A stretch of DNA of 10,329 bases from Campylobacteraceae bacterium (GCA_026986355.1 JALSOO010000135.1:1-10329); one strand, 5' to 3'; shown: positions 1-7,602, counted from the first letter of the stretch. Notes: generated from the sequence alone by a model not told the origin. Program-made: numbers and translations.

Positions 1-909
1 TAAATCTATTGTTATAGAATAATCTTTTTTTGGATATTCAACAATTAAATTTGTTTCATTTGATAAATTATATCCATTATGTAATCCATTGGATGATTTA
101 TCAAAATTTAATTCAATATCTGCATCTATTTTTGAAAAACCTGTATCATTATGCAAAGTAAGCTTTAAAGTTTTACCTATTAAGTCTGTTATAGATGTAG
201 AAGAAGTAAAAGAGAAATGTGCAAAACCATTACTATCTGTACTAGAAGAGTAAGATTTTAATTCTCCAAAAGTTGTATCATAACTTGATATATAAACATT
301 TTGTCCTGAAACTATCTTCTTATCTAAATCTACTAATTGAATTTTAAAGTTATACTCTTTATTTGCCTTATCTATTTTAATATATTTAGGAATATTCACA
401 AAAGTATATTTAGGCAATATCGTATCATTTATATCAGAACTACTATTATTGGTATCATTTATACCACTTACATTTGTAAGATTTAAATCATTTTTAGGAG
501 AGCTAAAACTAATTTCATTACTTTGACCATCTAAACTCAAGATAGTTTTTGCATCTATGGAATAACTTTTAGGAATACAACTATTTTGAAAAAGTACTTC
601 TGCTTTTAATATTTTTTTGTTTATTTTATTATCTAATGATAGAGTATTTGGAGTAAATTTTATATTTTTAATACTACAACCATCTGTATTTAGATTAAAA
701 TCTGAGAGTTTAACTTTTATACCCTTACCATAACCATTCTTGACTAAAAAGTCTATATCCAATTTATTATCTTTTTGTATATTGGTTTTTTCTACTTGGA
801 TATTTAATGACTCTGTTCCAATAGATGGTTTTGTAGAAGTTGTACTTCCACAACCAACTACAAAAAAACTCAAAAATAGAACTACTACTGTTTTTATAAT
901 TTTTATCAT
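1..909 (-). CDS. Putative lipoprotein with Ig-like domain (3' end outside window)
   Basis: The frame is open from the ATG at 907-909 to the window edge: 303 codons, no stop, C-terminus missing. AAGGAG at 915-920 lies five bases before the ATG. The product starts with a lipoprotein signal: MIKIIK, a hydrophobic stretch, then the lipobox VVGC with Cys20 as the likely lipidation site, followed by a Ser/Thr-rich linker. The rest is Asn/Ser/Lys/Asp-rich and beta-strand-like. Residues about 168-290 (containing FKIQLVDLDKK and STDSNGFAHFSF) resemble a bacterial Ig-like domain of the invasin/Big_1 type; this is pattern recognition, not a search result. Residues 20-165 match nothing I know. Its ribosome-binding site overlaps the stop codon of the upstream beta-barrel gene, so the two are probably co-translated. 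The likely location is the outer membrane or cell surface. Function unknown; adhesin-like or scaffold roles are only possibilities. Confidence 0.8.
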   Translation of the reverse strand, partial: MIKIIKTVVVLFLSFFVVGCGSTTSTKPSIGTESLNIQVEKTNIQKDNKLDIDFLVKNGYGKGIKVKLSDFNLNTDGCSIKNIKFTPNTLSLDNKINKKILKAEVLFQNSCIPKSYSIDAKTILSLDGQSNEISFSSPKNDLNLTNVSGINDTNNSSSDINDTILPKYTFVNIPKYIKIDKANKEYNFKIQLVDLDKKIVSGQNVYISSYDTTFGELKSYSSSTDSNGFAHFSFTSSTSITDLIGKTLKLTLHNDTGFSKIDADIELNFDKSSNGLHNGYNLSNETNLIVEYPKKDYSITIDL

Positions 910-918
910 ATGTTCTCC

Positions 919-1446
919 TTAATATAGATAATTTAGACTAAGAACAAAACCACTTAAGCTATCTATGTTCTTGTTGTTTGTTAGTGAATATTTATAAGAT
1001 AAATCAAAATCAACCTCATCTAATACATTCCAAGCTAAACCTAATTGTCCACCATAGAGTAATCCATTTGATTTTGTACTTGCTGACTCATTTGTATAAT
1101 TAAGCCAACCAATATTTGCTCCTAGATAGGGTTTAAAGACAATATCATCTGATTTATATAAACTACTCCATAGAAAATAGTCAAAAGATAATTTAGCTTG
1201 TTGATAACTTTTTTTGTTGTCTTTAAAAAAGTTTAAATCAACAGTTGTTCGCCACTCTCTATTTTGAGCTCCAATCTTAAATCCATACTCAACATCAGGA
1301 GTATTCTCTTTGATTCCAATAATATTATTAGACTTAAGTGTTGTATATCCAACCTCTATACCCAAAAAACGTTCAGAAGAGAATGCATCTTTTGATTGGG
1401 AGAAGGTAGATAGTAGTAAAATCAATATAAATATTTTATTTGACAT
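919..1446 (-). CDS. Small beta-barrel outer-membrane protein (putative)
   Basis: The 175-residue product begins with a Sec signal peptide (MSNK, then IFILILLLSTF; cleavage somewhere around residues 17-24, no clean AxA site). The mature part has alternating polar/hydrophobic strands rich in Gly, Tyr and Phe, such as FLGIEVGYTT, FKPYLGANIGW and LLYGGQLGLAW, and ends in FVLSLNYLY, an aromatic C-terminus typical of the signal recognised by the BAM machinery. Length and pattern suit an eight-stranded OmpA/OmpW-like barrel without a periplasmic domain. The start is supported by AAGGA at 1453-1457, six bases before the ATG. It is the first gene of a two-gene unit with the lipoprotein gene downstream, whose start lies nine bases after this stop. 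The specific role is not recognisable: structural barrel, small pore, or anchor for the lipoprotein are all possible. Confidence 0.75.
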   Translation of the reverse strand: MSNKIFILILLLSTFSQSKDAFSSERFLGIEVGYTTLKSNNIIGIKENTPDVEYGFKIGAQNREWRTTVDLNFFKDNKKSYQQAKLSFDYFLWSSLYKSDDIVFKPYLGANIGWLNYTNESASTKSNGLLYGGQLGLAWNVLDEVDFDLSYKYSLTNNKNIDSLSGFVLSLNYLY

Positions 1447-1534
1447 TAATTATCCTTTTTAAAAAATATATTTAAACTAATTTTAATTTTACTATAGTTT
1501 TAATTAATATGTTCTAAAATATATTAAAGCTATG

Positions 1535-1540
1535 ATTATA
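1535..1540 (-). promoter_or_regulatory. Candidate -10 box for the barrel/lipoprotein operon
   Basis: On the minus strand the sequence reads TTGCTCTATAAT, with a perfect TATAAT, in the 168-base gap shared with the divergent ftsW gene. It would give a leader of about 80 bases. A second, weaker candidate, TATAGT at 1491-1496 (minus), is closer to the start and cannot be excluded. No clear -35 box is visible, which is normal for Campylobacterota sigma-70 promoters. Confidence 0.4.
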
Positions 1541-1578
1541 GAGCAATAGTTTAATCTATTTTTTTTAAAAACTTTGGA

Positions 1579-1584
1579 TAAAAT
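1579..1584 (+). promoter_or_regulatory. Candidate -10 box for ftsW-murG
   Basis: TTTGGATAAAAT ends about 30 bases before the ftsW ATG. TAAAAT is one mismatch from TATAAT and follows a run of T, as in many Campylobacterota promoters. No -35 box is seen. It is the best candidate between the divergent genes, assigned by position and similarity only. Confidence 0.4.
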
Positions 1585-1614
1585 ATCTCAACTAAAAATA
1601 AAAAAGAATACTAT

Positions 1615-2733
1615 ATGATTGATAAACCTCTATTTACGGCAACTGTTATCCTCTTAACCCTTGGATTGGTTATGAGCTATTCACTATCAAGCTATGCTGT
1701 TGTCAAGTTCAACTACAATGATTTCCACTTTTTTATCCGACAGTTTGTTGCAGTAGTCATTGGTATCTCACTAATGGTTTGGCTAAGTCGGCTAGACCCC
1801 GACCAATGGTTTAAACCTATTGGATTTTTTCTTTTTACTACATTTCTCTTTATCCTACTAATGATGCCTCTTTTACCAGAATCTTTGGTACATAATGTAG
1901 GTGGAGCAAAACGTTGGATTAATCTAGGTATAACATCTATCACACCTGTAGAGTTTTATAAAGTTGGATTTGTGATGTTTATATCATGGTCATTGGTGCG
2001 TACTCGTTTTGCACAAGGACGAATGTTGTTAAAAGCAGAGATAAAAATATTTATCCCCTATGTAATCGTCCTCTTTATATCCACTATTCTTATAGCTGTA
2101 TTTCAAAAGGATTTAGGACAAACGGTTGTTCTATCTATTACACTAATTATTCTATTTATATTGGTAGGAAGTAGTTTAAAGTTTTTTTCAATTCTTGTTA
2201 CTATTGCTTTTTCAGGATTGATAATTCTAATTATCTCTGCACCTCATCGAATGAAAAGAATTCAAGATTGGTTTATCTCTATTGATACACCTGCTAACCG
2301 TTTAGAGACCTATCAAATTTCAAACTCTCTTGATGCTATTCATCATGGAGGATTTTGGGGAGAGGGATTGGGTAATGGTCAATATAAATTGGGCTTTTTA
2401 TCAGAAGTAAATACCGATTTTGTATTGGCAGGAATTGCTGAAGAGTTAGGACTTTTTAGCCTTATCGCTATTACTCTACTTATGTTCTATATTATCTATC
2501 GTATATTTAAAATATCTGCAAAAATAGACAATCCAACATATTATCTCTTTTGCGTAGGTACAGCACTACTTATTACCTTCTCATTTTTGATTAATAGTTT
2601 TGGTATTGCAGGTATTACTCCAATCAAAGGTATTGCCGTACCCTTTATTAGTTATGGGGGTTCACAAGTTATAGCCTCCTCACTTAGTATCGGTATCGTA
2701 CTAATGATTTCAAAAAAGATAAACTACAAATAG
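1615..2733 (+). CDS. ftsW: FtsW, lipid II polymerase of the divisome (SEDS family)
   Basis: A 372-residue polytopic inner-membrane protein of the FtsW/RodA/SpoVE (SEDS) family. These enzymes polymerise lipid II into glycan strands, FtsW at the septum together with a class B penicillin-binding protein. Visible family motifs are GGAKRWINLG (96-105), the SITPVEFYK segment (108-116) corresponding to the usual QPSE-K motif, QKDLGQ (164-169), GEGLGNGQYK (249-258), NTDFVLAGIAEELG (266-279) with Asp268 in the position expected for the essential SEDS aspartate, and PFISYGGS (343-350). About ten hydrophobic membrane segments are evident. FtsW is chosen over RodA because murG follows directly: the ftsW TAG stop is embedded in the murG ribosome-binding site. 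The Shine-Dalgarno before ftsW is weak (AAAGAA). Length is normal, with no cytoplasmic extensions. Confidence 0.92.
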   Translation: MIDKPLFTATVILLTLGLVMSYSLSSYAVVKFNYNDFHFFIRQFVAVVIGISLMVWLSRLDPDQWFKPIGFFLFTTFLFILLMMPLLPESLVHNVGGAKRWINLGITSITPVEFYKVGFVMFISWSLVRTRFAQGRMLLKAEIKIFIPYVIVLFISTILIAVFQKDLGQTVVLSITLIILFILVGSSLKFFSILVTIAFSGLIILIISAPHRMKRIQDWFISIDTPANRLETYQISNSLDAIHHGGFWGEGLGNGQYKLGFLSEVNTDFVLAGIAEELGLFSLIAITLLMFYIIYRIFKISAKIDNPTYYLFCVGTALLITFSFLINSFGIAGITPIKGIAVPFISYGGSQVIASSLSIGIVLMISKKINYK

Positions 2734-2741
2734 GAGAAGAT

Positions 2742-3758
2742 ATGAGCATTGTTATGACAGGTGGTGGAACAGGTGGACACCTAACCATTATCAAAGCAGT
2801 AAAAGAAGAATTATTAGATGAAAATCTAATCTATATAGGCTCAACCAAAGGTCAAGACCAAGCATGGTTCAAAGAGGATAAACAGTTTAAATCAACCTAT
2901 TTCTTGCAAACACAAGGTGTAGTCAATCAGGGTATTTTAGGAAAATTTAAATCTATCTACATGCTTATCAAGGCGACAATTAAAGCTAGAAAAATTCTAA
3001 AAGAGAGCAATGCAAAGGTTGTCTTTTGTGTAGGTGGATTCTCTGCTGCACCTACAGCTTTTGCCTCTAAACTATTAAAAATACCTCTAGTTATCCATGA
3101 ACAAAATGCCTCAATAGGCTCGCTAAATAGAATATTACGCCCTTATGCAAAAGCTTTTATCTCTTCATATGAAGATGATTCCCCAATTAAAGCCTATCCT
3201 ATAAAAAAGGAGTTTTTTAATAAGAGTAGAGTTAGAGAAGAGATAAAAACTATTATCTTTTTAGGGGGTTCACAGGGTGCTGTAGCTATCAACAGATTAG
3301 CTCTCTCTCTAGCTCCAACTCTAAAAGATAAAAAGATAAAAATTATACATCAAGCAGGAGAACGTAATATAGAAGAGGTAAAAAAAGAGTATAAAGCATT
3401 AGGTATAGATGCAGAGGTATTTGGATTTACCAATAGACTCTCTGACTACATGCAACAAGCAGATTTTGCCATTGCACGTTCAGGTGCATCAACTCTATGG
3501 GAACTCTCTGCTATTGCATGTCCTACTCTATATATACCCTATCCATACGCAGCAGGAGACCATCAATTTTATAATGCCAAATTTCTAGTAGACCAAGGTG
3601 TAGCATGGATTATGCGTGAAAATGAGATAGATACTCAAAAGGTACTCTCTCTCTTAGATGAAAATCTAAAAGAGAAGAGTCAAAAACTCCAAAAAATGAT
3701 AGAGAGAGATGGAGCTTTACAAGTTGCAAAACTTCTGAAAAATATTTATAAAAATTAA
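2742..3758 (+). CDS. murG: MurG, UDP-GlcNAc:lipid I GlcNAc transferase
   Basis: The 338-residue GT-B (GT28) glycosyltransferase adds GlcNAc from UDP-GlcNAc to lipid I, forming lipid II on the cytoplasmic face of the inner membrane. The N-terminal domain carries the G-loop GGTGGH (8-13) with the expected His13, VGGFSAAP (97-104) and HEQNASIGSLNR (119-130). The C-terminal domain has GGSQGA (175-180), RSGASTLWELSA (246-257) with Glu254 in the UDP-sugar binding region, and DHQFYNA (273-279). All are classical MurG positions. The start is supported by AGGAG overlapping the ftsW stop, leaving eight bases between the genes. Pairing with ftsW is logical: MurG makes the substrate that FtsW polymerises. 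Length is slightly short but complete. Confidence 0.96.
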   Translation: MSIVMTGGGTGGHLTIIKAVKEELLDENLIYIGSTKGQDQAWFKEDKQFKSTYFLQTQGVVNQGILGKFKSIYMLIKATIKARKILKESNAKVVFCVGGFSAAPTAFASKLLKIPLVIHEQNASIGSLNRILRPYAKAFISSYEDDSPIKAYPIKKEFFNKSRVREEIKTIIFLGGSQGAVAINRLALSLAPTLKDKKIKIIHQAGERNIEEVKKEYKALGIDAEVFGFTNRLSDYMQQADFAIARSGASTLWELSAIACPTLYIPYPYAAGDHQFYNAKFLVDQGVAWIMRENEIDTQKVLSLLDENLKEKSQKLQKMIERDGALQVAKLLKNIYKN

Positions 3759-3759
3759 G

Positions 3760-3777
3760 AGAGGTAGGTTAACCTCT
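3760..3777 (-). terminator. Hairpin at murG / M23 peptidase convergence
   Basis: AGAGGT (3760-3765) and ACCTCT (3772-3777) form a six-bp stem with a six-base loop AGGTTA. On the minus strand the stem is followed by CTTAATTTTTATAAATATTT, T-rich enough for a terminator of the nadC-DHH-M23 unit. On the plus strand no T-tract follows. The stem overlaps the TAG stop of the minus-strand peptidase gene. It is short and not G/C-rich, so this is moderate support only. Confidence 0.4.
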
Positions 3778-5182
3778 ACTCTCCCTCAATAATCTTATCT
3801 GCTGATTTAAATACTTTATCAATATTATCACGAATCCATTTTCTATCCATCCACTCTTCTGGACGAACTTCTATACCTTGTACCAAGACACCAAAGTGTA
3901 AGTGGTCTCCTAATGCTAACCCTGATTTTCCTGTTTGAGCAATAACAAAACCTGCATTAACCTTATCTCCTGTTTTTACAATAATATTAGAGCAGTGTCC
4001 ATAGATAGTATAAAGCCCTAAACCATGGTCAATCATTGGCATATTTCCATAGATTCCATTATCATCAGCATAGACAACTGTACCTGCATTTGAACTAACA
4101 ATTTTTGCCATTTTAGTACTTGCTAAATCCAAACCAACATGCTTTGATTCAGAGACTTCATTATCTTTAGTTTTATAATAGTAGTGTCTATTATCTCCAA
4201 AAGAGGCAACTTTAGCTGCATTTTTTAGAGGATAAAATCTATTGATTTTCCACTCTGTCAATAATTCATCAGATACTTTTGAACTTAAGGTATGAATCAA
4301 CTTCTCATTTTTAGTTCTCATAACTTCATTGATTGCTTTTAATTTTTCCAATCTATCCTCAATCATCAAATAATCAGGGTCAGATGCTATCAAATCAGAA
4401 ATTTTACCATCAATAAATTTATCTTTTGCCTCTAAAAATGATGTTTTATATTTTCGTGATACAAGATAAAAAGGAACATTTGATACACGTCTATTTCCTG
4501 CTTTATCTTCAGCGACAATATTGGCAGAGAAGTTCTCTTGGTTGTAAGGCCAAACAATTAATGTAGCATAATATCCACTCTTTTTATATGGTTCTGCCTT
4601 AAATCTATTTCCATCAGCTTCTACATAAAAACTTTTTAAATCTTTATCTTTTACTTGGAAAACAACTAGACCAACACCACCTCTAGTAATAGAATAGGAG
4701 TTCGATAAGATATTAATATCGGGACGTTTATAGTCAACCTCTACATTTATACGTTTAATTGTATTGTTTCCTTGAAAAAAGTTCCAATTACTCTTATCAT
4801 TGACCTCTATTGTAATTTGTAGTTTTTCAGCTCTAGGGTCTAATCGAATACCATTAATCACTTGTTTAGGATATACAATATTAATTATCTTCTCTTTTGC
4901 GTTATCAGGTATAACATCATTAGCAATCTCTACCTTATGTTCTCCATCATTGATATAGACTCTATATGATTTTAGAGCTGTATCATCAGAGATTTTAATC
5001 TGTAATGGACTCTTTCTATTCCAATAGATAAAATCCTCTGAATGAACAATAGGAGCATTTCGTTCAAAACCTTTTGATGTAAACATGTATGCTCCTGCAC
5101 CGATTAACAATCCCAAAAGAATAATAGTTAAACTATTTGAACTCTTTTTTCTACCATAACTACCATAACGTCTTCTACGCAT
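3776..5182 (-). CDS. Membrane-anchored M23 (LytM-type) peptidoglycan endopeptidase
   Basis: The 468-residue product has a very basic N-terminus (MRRRRYGSYGRKK), one membrane segment (about 18-34) and a long periplasmic part. Residues 45-240 are beta-rich and look like one or two Ig-like sandwich modules (for instance FSANIVAEDKAGNRRVSN). Residues 250-315 are charged and helical. The C-terminal domain (about 320-450) is an M23 zinc peptidase with HVGLD (His348, Asp352), YGH (His396) and HLHFG (His427, His429): both zinc-binding motifs and the catalytic histidines are present, so it should be active. M23 enzymes cleave peptide crosslinks in peptidoglycan, and several Campylobacterota members (Csd proteins, Pgp3) set cell curvature; membership in that set is inferred. 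It starts inside the end of the DHH gene (8-base overlap) with GAGGA upstream, so it is probably translationally coupled. Confidence 0.88.
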   Translation of the reverse strand: MRRRRYGSYGRKKSSNSLTIILLGLLIGAGAYMFTSKGFERNAPIVHSEDFIYWNRKSPLQIKISDDTALKSYRVYINDGEHKVEIANDVIPDNAKEKIINIVYPKQVINGIRLDPRAEKLQITIEVNDKSNWNFFQGNNTIKRINVEVDYKRPDINILSNSYSITRGGVGLVVFQVKDKDLKSFYVEADGNRFKAEPYKKSGYYATLIVWPYNQENFSANIVAEDKAGNRRVSNVPFYLVSRKYKTSFLEAKDKFIDGKISDLIASDPDYLMIEDRLEKLKAINEVMRTKNEKLIHTLSSKVSDELLTEWKINRFYPLKNAAKVASFGDNRHYYYKTKDNEVSESKHVGLDLASTKMAKIVSSNAGTVVYADDNGIYGNMPMIDHGLGLYTIYGHCSNIIVKTGDKVNAGFVIAQTGKSGLALGDHLHFGVLVQGIEVRPEEWMDRKWIRDNIDKVFKSADKIIEGE

Positions 5183-6119
5183 TTAATAATCCTCTTTTTT
5201 TTATTTCTTGTTTGATACTCTGTTTTAACTCTTCTATCGTAACTCTCGATACCTCAAATCCAGAAGCATTATAGTGACCACCTCCACCAAAAGAGATAGC
5301 TACTTTTGAGACATCAATACCTTTACTTCTCATGGATACTTTAATAAATCCATCTAATTCTACCAAAATAATAGATATTTTTACCGTTACCAGTGAGATA
5401 CCATACTCCACGATACCAACAGTATCCAATAACTCTGCACCTGCTTCTAGCATATTATCTCTAGTAGCGACCATTATAGCCAAATCTCCACTCTCATCTA
5501 ACTCTAAACTGTTTAGAGTAGAGGATAAAATCCGAATAGATGCTAATGAACGGCGTTGATTTAGATTTTTAACAACACTATCTATATCAATACCGTAGCT
5601 TATCATCGCAGAAGCTGTATCAAACACCTCTCTTGAGACATTGGAAGTGGTAAAGTATTGGGTATCATAAACTAATGCTGTATAGAAACAAGTAGCAACC
5701 TCTTTGGTAATAGTATATTCATCTTTAAATAGCTCATAAGCCACATGAGACGCTGAAACATAATCTGATTTTACAATATTTAGTAAACCAAAGTTAGTAT
5801 TACTCTTGTGATGGTCAATATTTATGATAATACGCTCATTTAAATCAAAACCAAGTCTCTCTATACTACCTGTATCACAAGATATAATTAGACTATTATC
5901 ATAATTGATTCTATTTTTTATTTTAGAGAAATATGGTAAAAAATCTAAATTTATTGGTAGATTAATTCCGTGATTTACAACCTCTACTTGTTTACCACTA
6001 TTTTTAAGAAGTATATAGATACCCAATGCTGTACCAATAGTATCAGCATCAGGGTTTAGATGGGTAACAATCGTTATTTTATCATACTTATTAATAAGTT
6101 CTTTAACTTGTTTAATCAT
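5175..6119 (-). CDS. DHH/DHHA1 phosphoesterase (NrnA-like)
   Basis: The 314-residue protein has a two-domain DHH architecture. The N-terminal DHH domain shows THLNPDADTIG (19-29, metal ligands His20, Asp24, Asp26), CDTG with Asp82, the name-giving IDHH (101-104) and VYDTQYF with Asp152. The DHHA1 domain ends in GGGGHYNASG (278-287), the substrate-binding glycine/histidine motif. Families with this layout (NrnA and relatives) are Mn-dependent exonucleases that degrade short oligoribonucleotides and dephosphorylate pAp; others hydrolyse cyclic dinucleotide products. Which substrate this one prefers cannot be read from sequence. There is no N-terminal membrane or PAS/GGDEF part, so it is not GdpP. 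It lies 13 bases after nadC and overlaps the M23 gene by eight bases. The Shine-Dalgarno is weak (GAGA). Confidence 0.88.
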   Translation of the reverse strand: MIKQVKELINKYDKITIVTHLNPDADTIGTALGIYILLKNSGKQVEVVNHGINLPINLDFLPYFSKIKNRINYDNSLIISCDTGSIERLGFDLNERIIINIDHHKSNTNFGLLNIVKSDYVSASHVAYELFKDEYTITKEVATCFYTALVYDTQYFTTSNVSREVFDTASAMISYGIDIDSVVKNLNQRRSLASIRILSSTLNSLELDESGDLAIMVATRDNMLEAGAELLDTVGIVEYGISLVTVKISIILVELDGFIKVSMRSKGIDVSKVAISFGGGGHYNASGFEVSRVTIEELKQSIKQEIKKRGLLNA

Positions 6120-6132
6120 AAAAGTATCTCAT

Positions 6133-6954
6133 TTAAGACTCTATCTTCATTGATAAATCAATCCAATTTGCTTGATGAATCAATGAGCCTGAAGAGATAG
6201 CATCTACACCTGTTTTGGCAATCTCTTCAATTGTATCTAAGGTTATATTCCCACTTGCTTCAAGTAATATATGGGGATAGTATCTATCTCTAAAAGCAAC
6301 CACCTCTATTATAGTATCACAACTCATATTGTCACACATAACAATATCTGCTCCTACACTCATTGCCTCTTTTGTACCATCAAGCGTTTCACACTCTATC
6401 TCTACTTTTGAGGTAAATGGAATCTTTTGACGTACCTCTTGCATAAACTCTTGGAGATTATCAATTGTTTTAAGATGAGTATCTTTGAGCATGAGACAAT
6501 CATCTAAGCCCATTCTATGGTTGATACCACCTCCACAACGCACTGCATACTTCTCAAACTCTCTAAGAAGAGGTCTTGTCTTTCTAGTATCTAGTAGTTT
6601 GACTCCATAAGATTCAATCTTATAGACAAATTTATTAGTTAATGTAGCAATAGAAGAGGCATGAAGTACAATATCTAAAATAGAACGTTCTAATGATAGA
6701 ATTGCTTTAGAATCACCAGAGATATAGAGTAGTTTATCTCCTACTTCAAAAGATAAGCCATCAGCTATACTCCACTCTAGCTCTAAACCATACATTTTGC
6801 TCAAAACATCAATATACTCTTTTCCTGCAAAGATACCACTGCTCTTTGCAATAATATATCCTCGAATCTCTTTTGATTGAGATACTCTTGCAAATAGGTC
6901 TCCACGACCTATATCTTCTGCAACCGTTGACTCTATAAATTTATATTTTAACAC
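6133..6954 (-). CDS. nadC: NadC, quinolinate phosphoribosyltransferase
   Basis: The 273-residue enzyme converts quinolinate and PRPP into nicotinate mononucleotide, CO2 and PPi in de novo NAD synthesis. Landmarks are EDIGRGDLF (13-21), DTRKTRPLLREFEKY (122-136), GGGINHRMGLDD (141-152), MLKDTHL (155-161), VEIECET (184-190), MCDNMS (206-211) and LEASGNITLD (231-240). The PLLR, KDTHL and GDLF variants differ from the enterobacterial consensus (PGLR, KDNH, GDLT) but match the Helicobacter-type NadC as I remember it. The start is a GTG (6952-6954), directly preceded by an in-frame TAG; it gives the same spacing to GDLF as the Helicobacter protein, which supports it. The ribosome-binding site is weak (AAGAAG). 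First gene of the nadC-DHH-M23 unit. No nadA or nadB lies in the window. Confidence 0.94.
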   Translation of the reverse strand: MLKYKFIESTVAEDIGRGDLFARVSQSKEIRGYIIAKSSGIFAGKEYIDVLSKMYGLELEWSIADGLSFEVGDKLLYISGDSKAILSLERSILDIVLHASSIATLTNKFVYKIESYGVKLLDTRKTRPLLREFEKYAVRCGGGINHRMGLDDCLMLKDTHLKTIDNLQEFMQEVRQKIPFTSKVEIECETLDGTKEAMSVGADIVMCDNMSCDTIIEVVAFRDRYYPHILLEASGNITLDTIEEIAKTGVDAISSGSLIHQANWIDLSMKIES

Positions 6955-6984
6955 CTATGACTTCTTTATCAATATTTATCACGG

Positions 6985-6990
6985 ATTATA
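6985..6990 (-). promoter_or_regulatory. Extended -10 promoter of the nadC unit
   Basis: The minus strand reads TTTGTTATAAT: a perfect TATAAT with TG one base upstream (extended -10). It predicts transcription starting near 6978 and a leader of about 25 bases before the nadC GTG. It is divergent from the smpB promoter about 45 bases away. Confidence 0.6.
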
Positions 6991-7034
6991 ACAAAGTAGA
7001 TATTATTTCTAAATAACTTTTTTACGATTTTTGC

Positions 7035-7040
7035 TATAAT
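7035..7040 (+). promoter_or_regulatory. Extended -10 promoter of smpB
   Basis: TTTTTGCTATAAT: a perfect TATAAT with TG one base upstream and a T-rich tract before it, the Campylobacterota sigma-70 style. It predicts transcription from about 7047 and a leader of about 65 bases before the smpB ATG, which contains the tandem repeat described separately. Confidence 0.65.
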
Positions 7041-7063
7041 AGAAGCAATATAAGTGTTTTGTG

Positions 7064-7097
7064 AACAAAAACATCATACTTTTAACAAAAATATCAT
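7064..7097 (+). repeat. Tandem 14-bp near-perfect direct repeat in the smpB leader
   Basis: AACAAAAACATCAT (7064-7077) recurs as AACAAAAATATCAT (7084-7097): 13 of 14 bases identical, 20-base period, two helical turns. The first copy is also the right half of a small hairpin, TGTTTTG (7055-7061), TGAA loop, CAAAAACA, with a bulged A. It lies between the predicted transcription start and the smpB Shine-Dalgarno. It could be an operator or an RNA-level site, or chance in AT-rich DNA. Confidence 0.5.
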
Positions 7098-7112
7098 TAA
7101 AAGAGTAACAAA

Positions 7113-7571
7113 ATGGCAATAAATTTAATATCTAAAAATAAAAAAGCATATCATGACTATGAAATCCTAGAAAAATTTGAAGCAGGTATTGTACTGCAAG
7201 GTAGTGAAGTAAAAGCCTTACGAGCCAAAAGAGCTAATTTAAATGATTCATTTTGTCGTTTTATCAAAGGGGAACTCCATCTAATGAACGCACATATAGC
7301 ACATTTAGAGACAACCAATAGAAACTACTCCAGAGATACACGAAGCCCTAGAAAACTACTACTTCATAAAAAAGAGTTAAATAAACTATTTGAAAAGGTT
7401 AGTAAAGATGGTAATACTATTGTTCCTTTGATGTTATATTTTAATGAACGCAATTTAGCCAAGGTTAGTATCGCTATTGCCAAAGGTAAAAATCTACATG
7501 ATAAGCGTGAGACACTAAAGCGAAGAACACAACTTAGAGAGGCACAACAAGCAATGAAAAATTACAAATAA
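7113..7571 (+). CDS. smpB: SmpB, SsrA (tmRNA)-binding protein
   Basis: The 152-residue protein has the normal SmpB length. SmpB binds the tRNA-like part of tmRNA and delivers it to ribosomes stalled without a stop codon (trans-translation), tagging the nascent peptide for proteolysis. The OB-fold core is recognisable from NKKAYHDYEILEKFEAGIVL, QGSEVKALRAKRANL and HIAHLETTNRNYSRDTRSPRKLLLHKKE, and then VPLMLYFNERNLAKVSIAIAKGKNLHDKR. The basic C-terminal tail (KRRTQLREAQQAMKNYK), which occupies the empty mRNA channel, is intact. The start has AAGAG eight bases upstream. It is transcribed alone from the extended -10 promoter, divergent from nadC. The ssrA RNA gene is not in this window. Confidence 0.95.
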   Translation: MAINLISKNKKAYHDYEILEKFEAGIVLQGSEVKALRAKRANLNDSFCRFIKGELHLMNAHIAHLETTNRNYSRDTRSPRKLLLHKKELNKLFEKVSKDGNTIVPLMLYFNERNLAKVSIAIAKGKNLHDKRETLKRRTQLREAQQAMKNYK

Positions 7572-7602
7572 CATAAATTAATTATTTAAAACTAAATTTT
7601 TA

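Noticed and set aside
740..922. Plus-strand 60-residue open frame over the lipoprotein start
   Set aside because: It lies antisense to the lipoprotein gene, which has a lipobox, a good Shine-Dalgarno and 303 open codons. The plus frame has no ribosome-binding site or recognisable features.
1713..2174. Short open frames inside ftsW (minus 1713-1943, plus 1986-2174)
   Set aside because: Both are in other frames of a clearly conserved SEDS gene; their translations look like random coding shadows.
5332..5559. Plus-strand 75-residue frame inside the DHH gene
   Set aside because: Antisense shadow of a conserved DHH/DHHA1 coding sequence; no ribosome-binding site.
6133..6954. NadC with altered motifs (PLLR, KDTHL, no SGIAT) as a possible ModD-like or inactive paralogue
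   Set aside because: These variants match the Helicobacter-type NadC as I remember it, and the catalytic Arg/Lys/His-containing motifs are otherwise intact.
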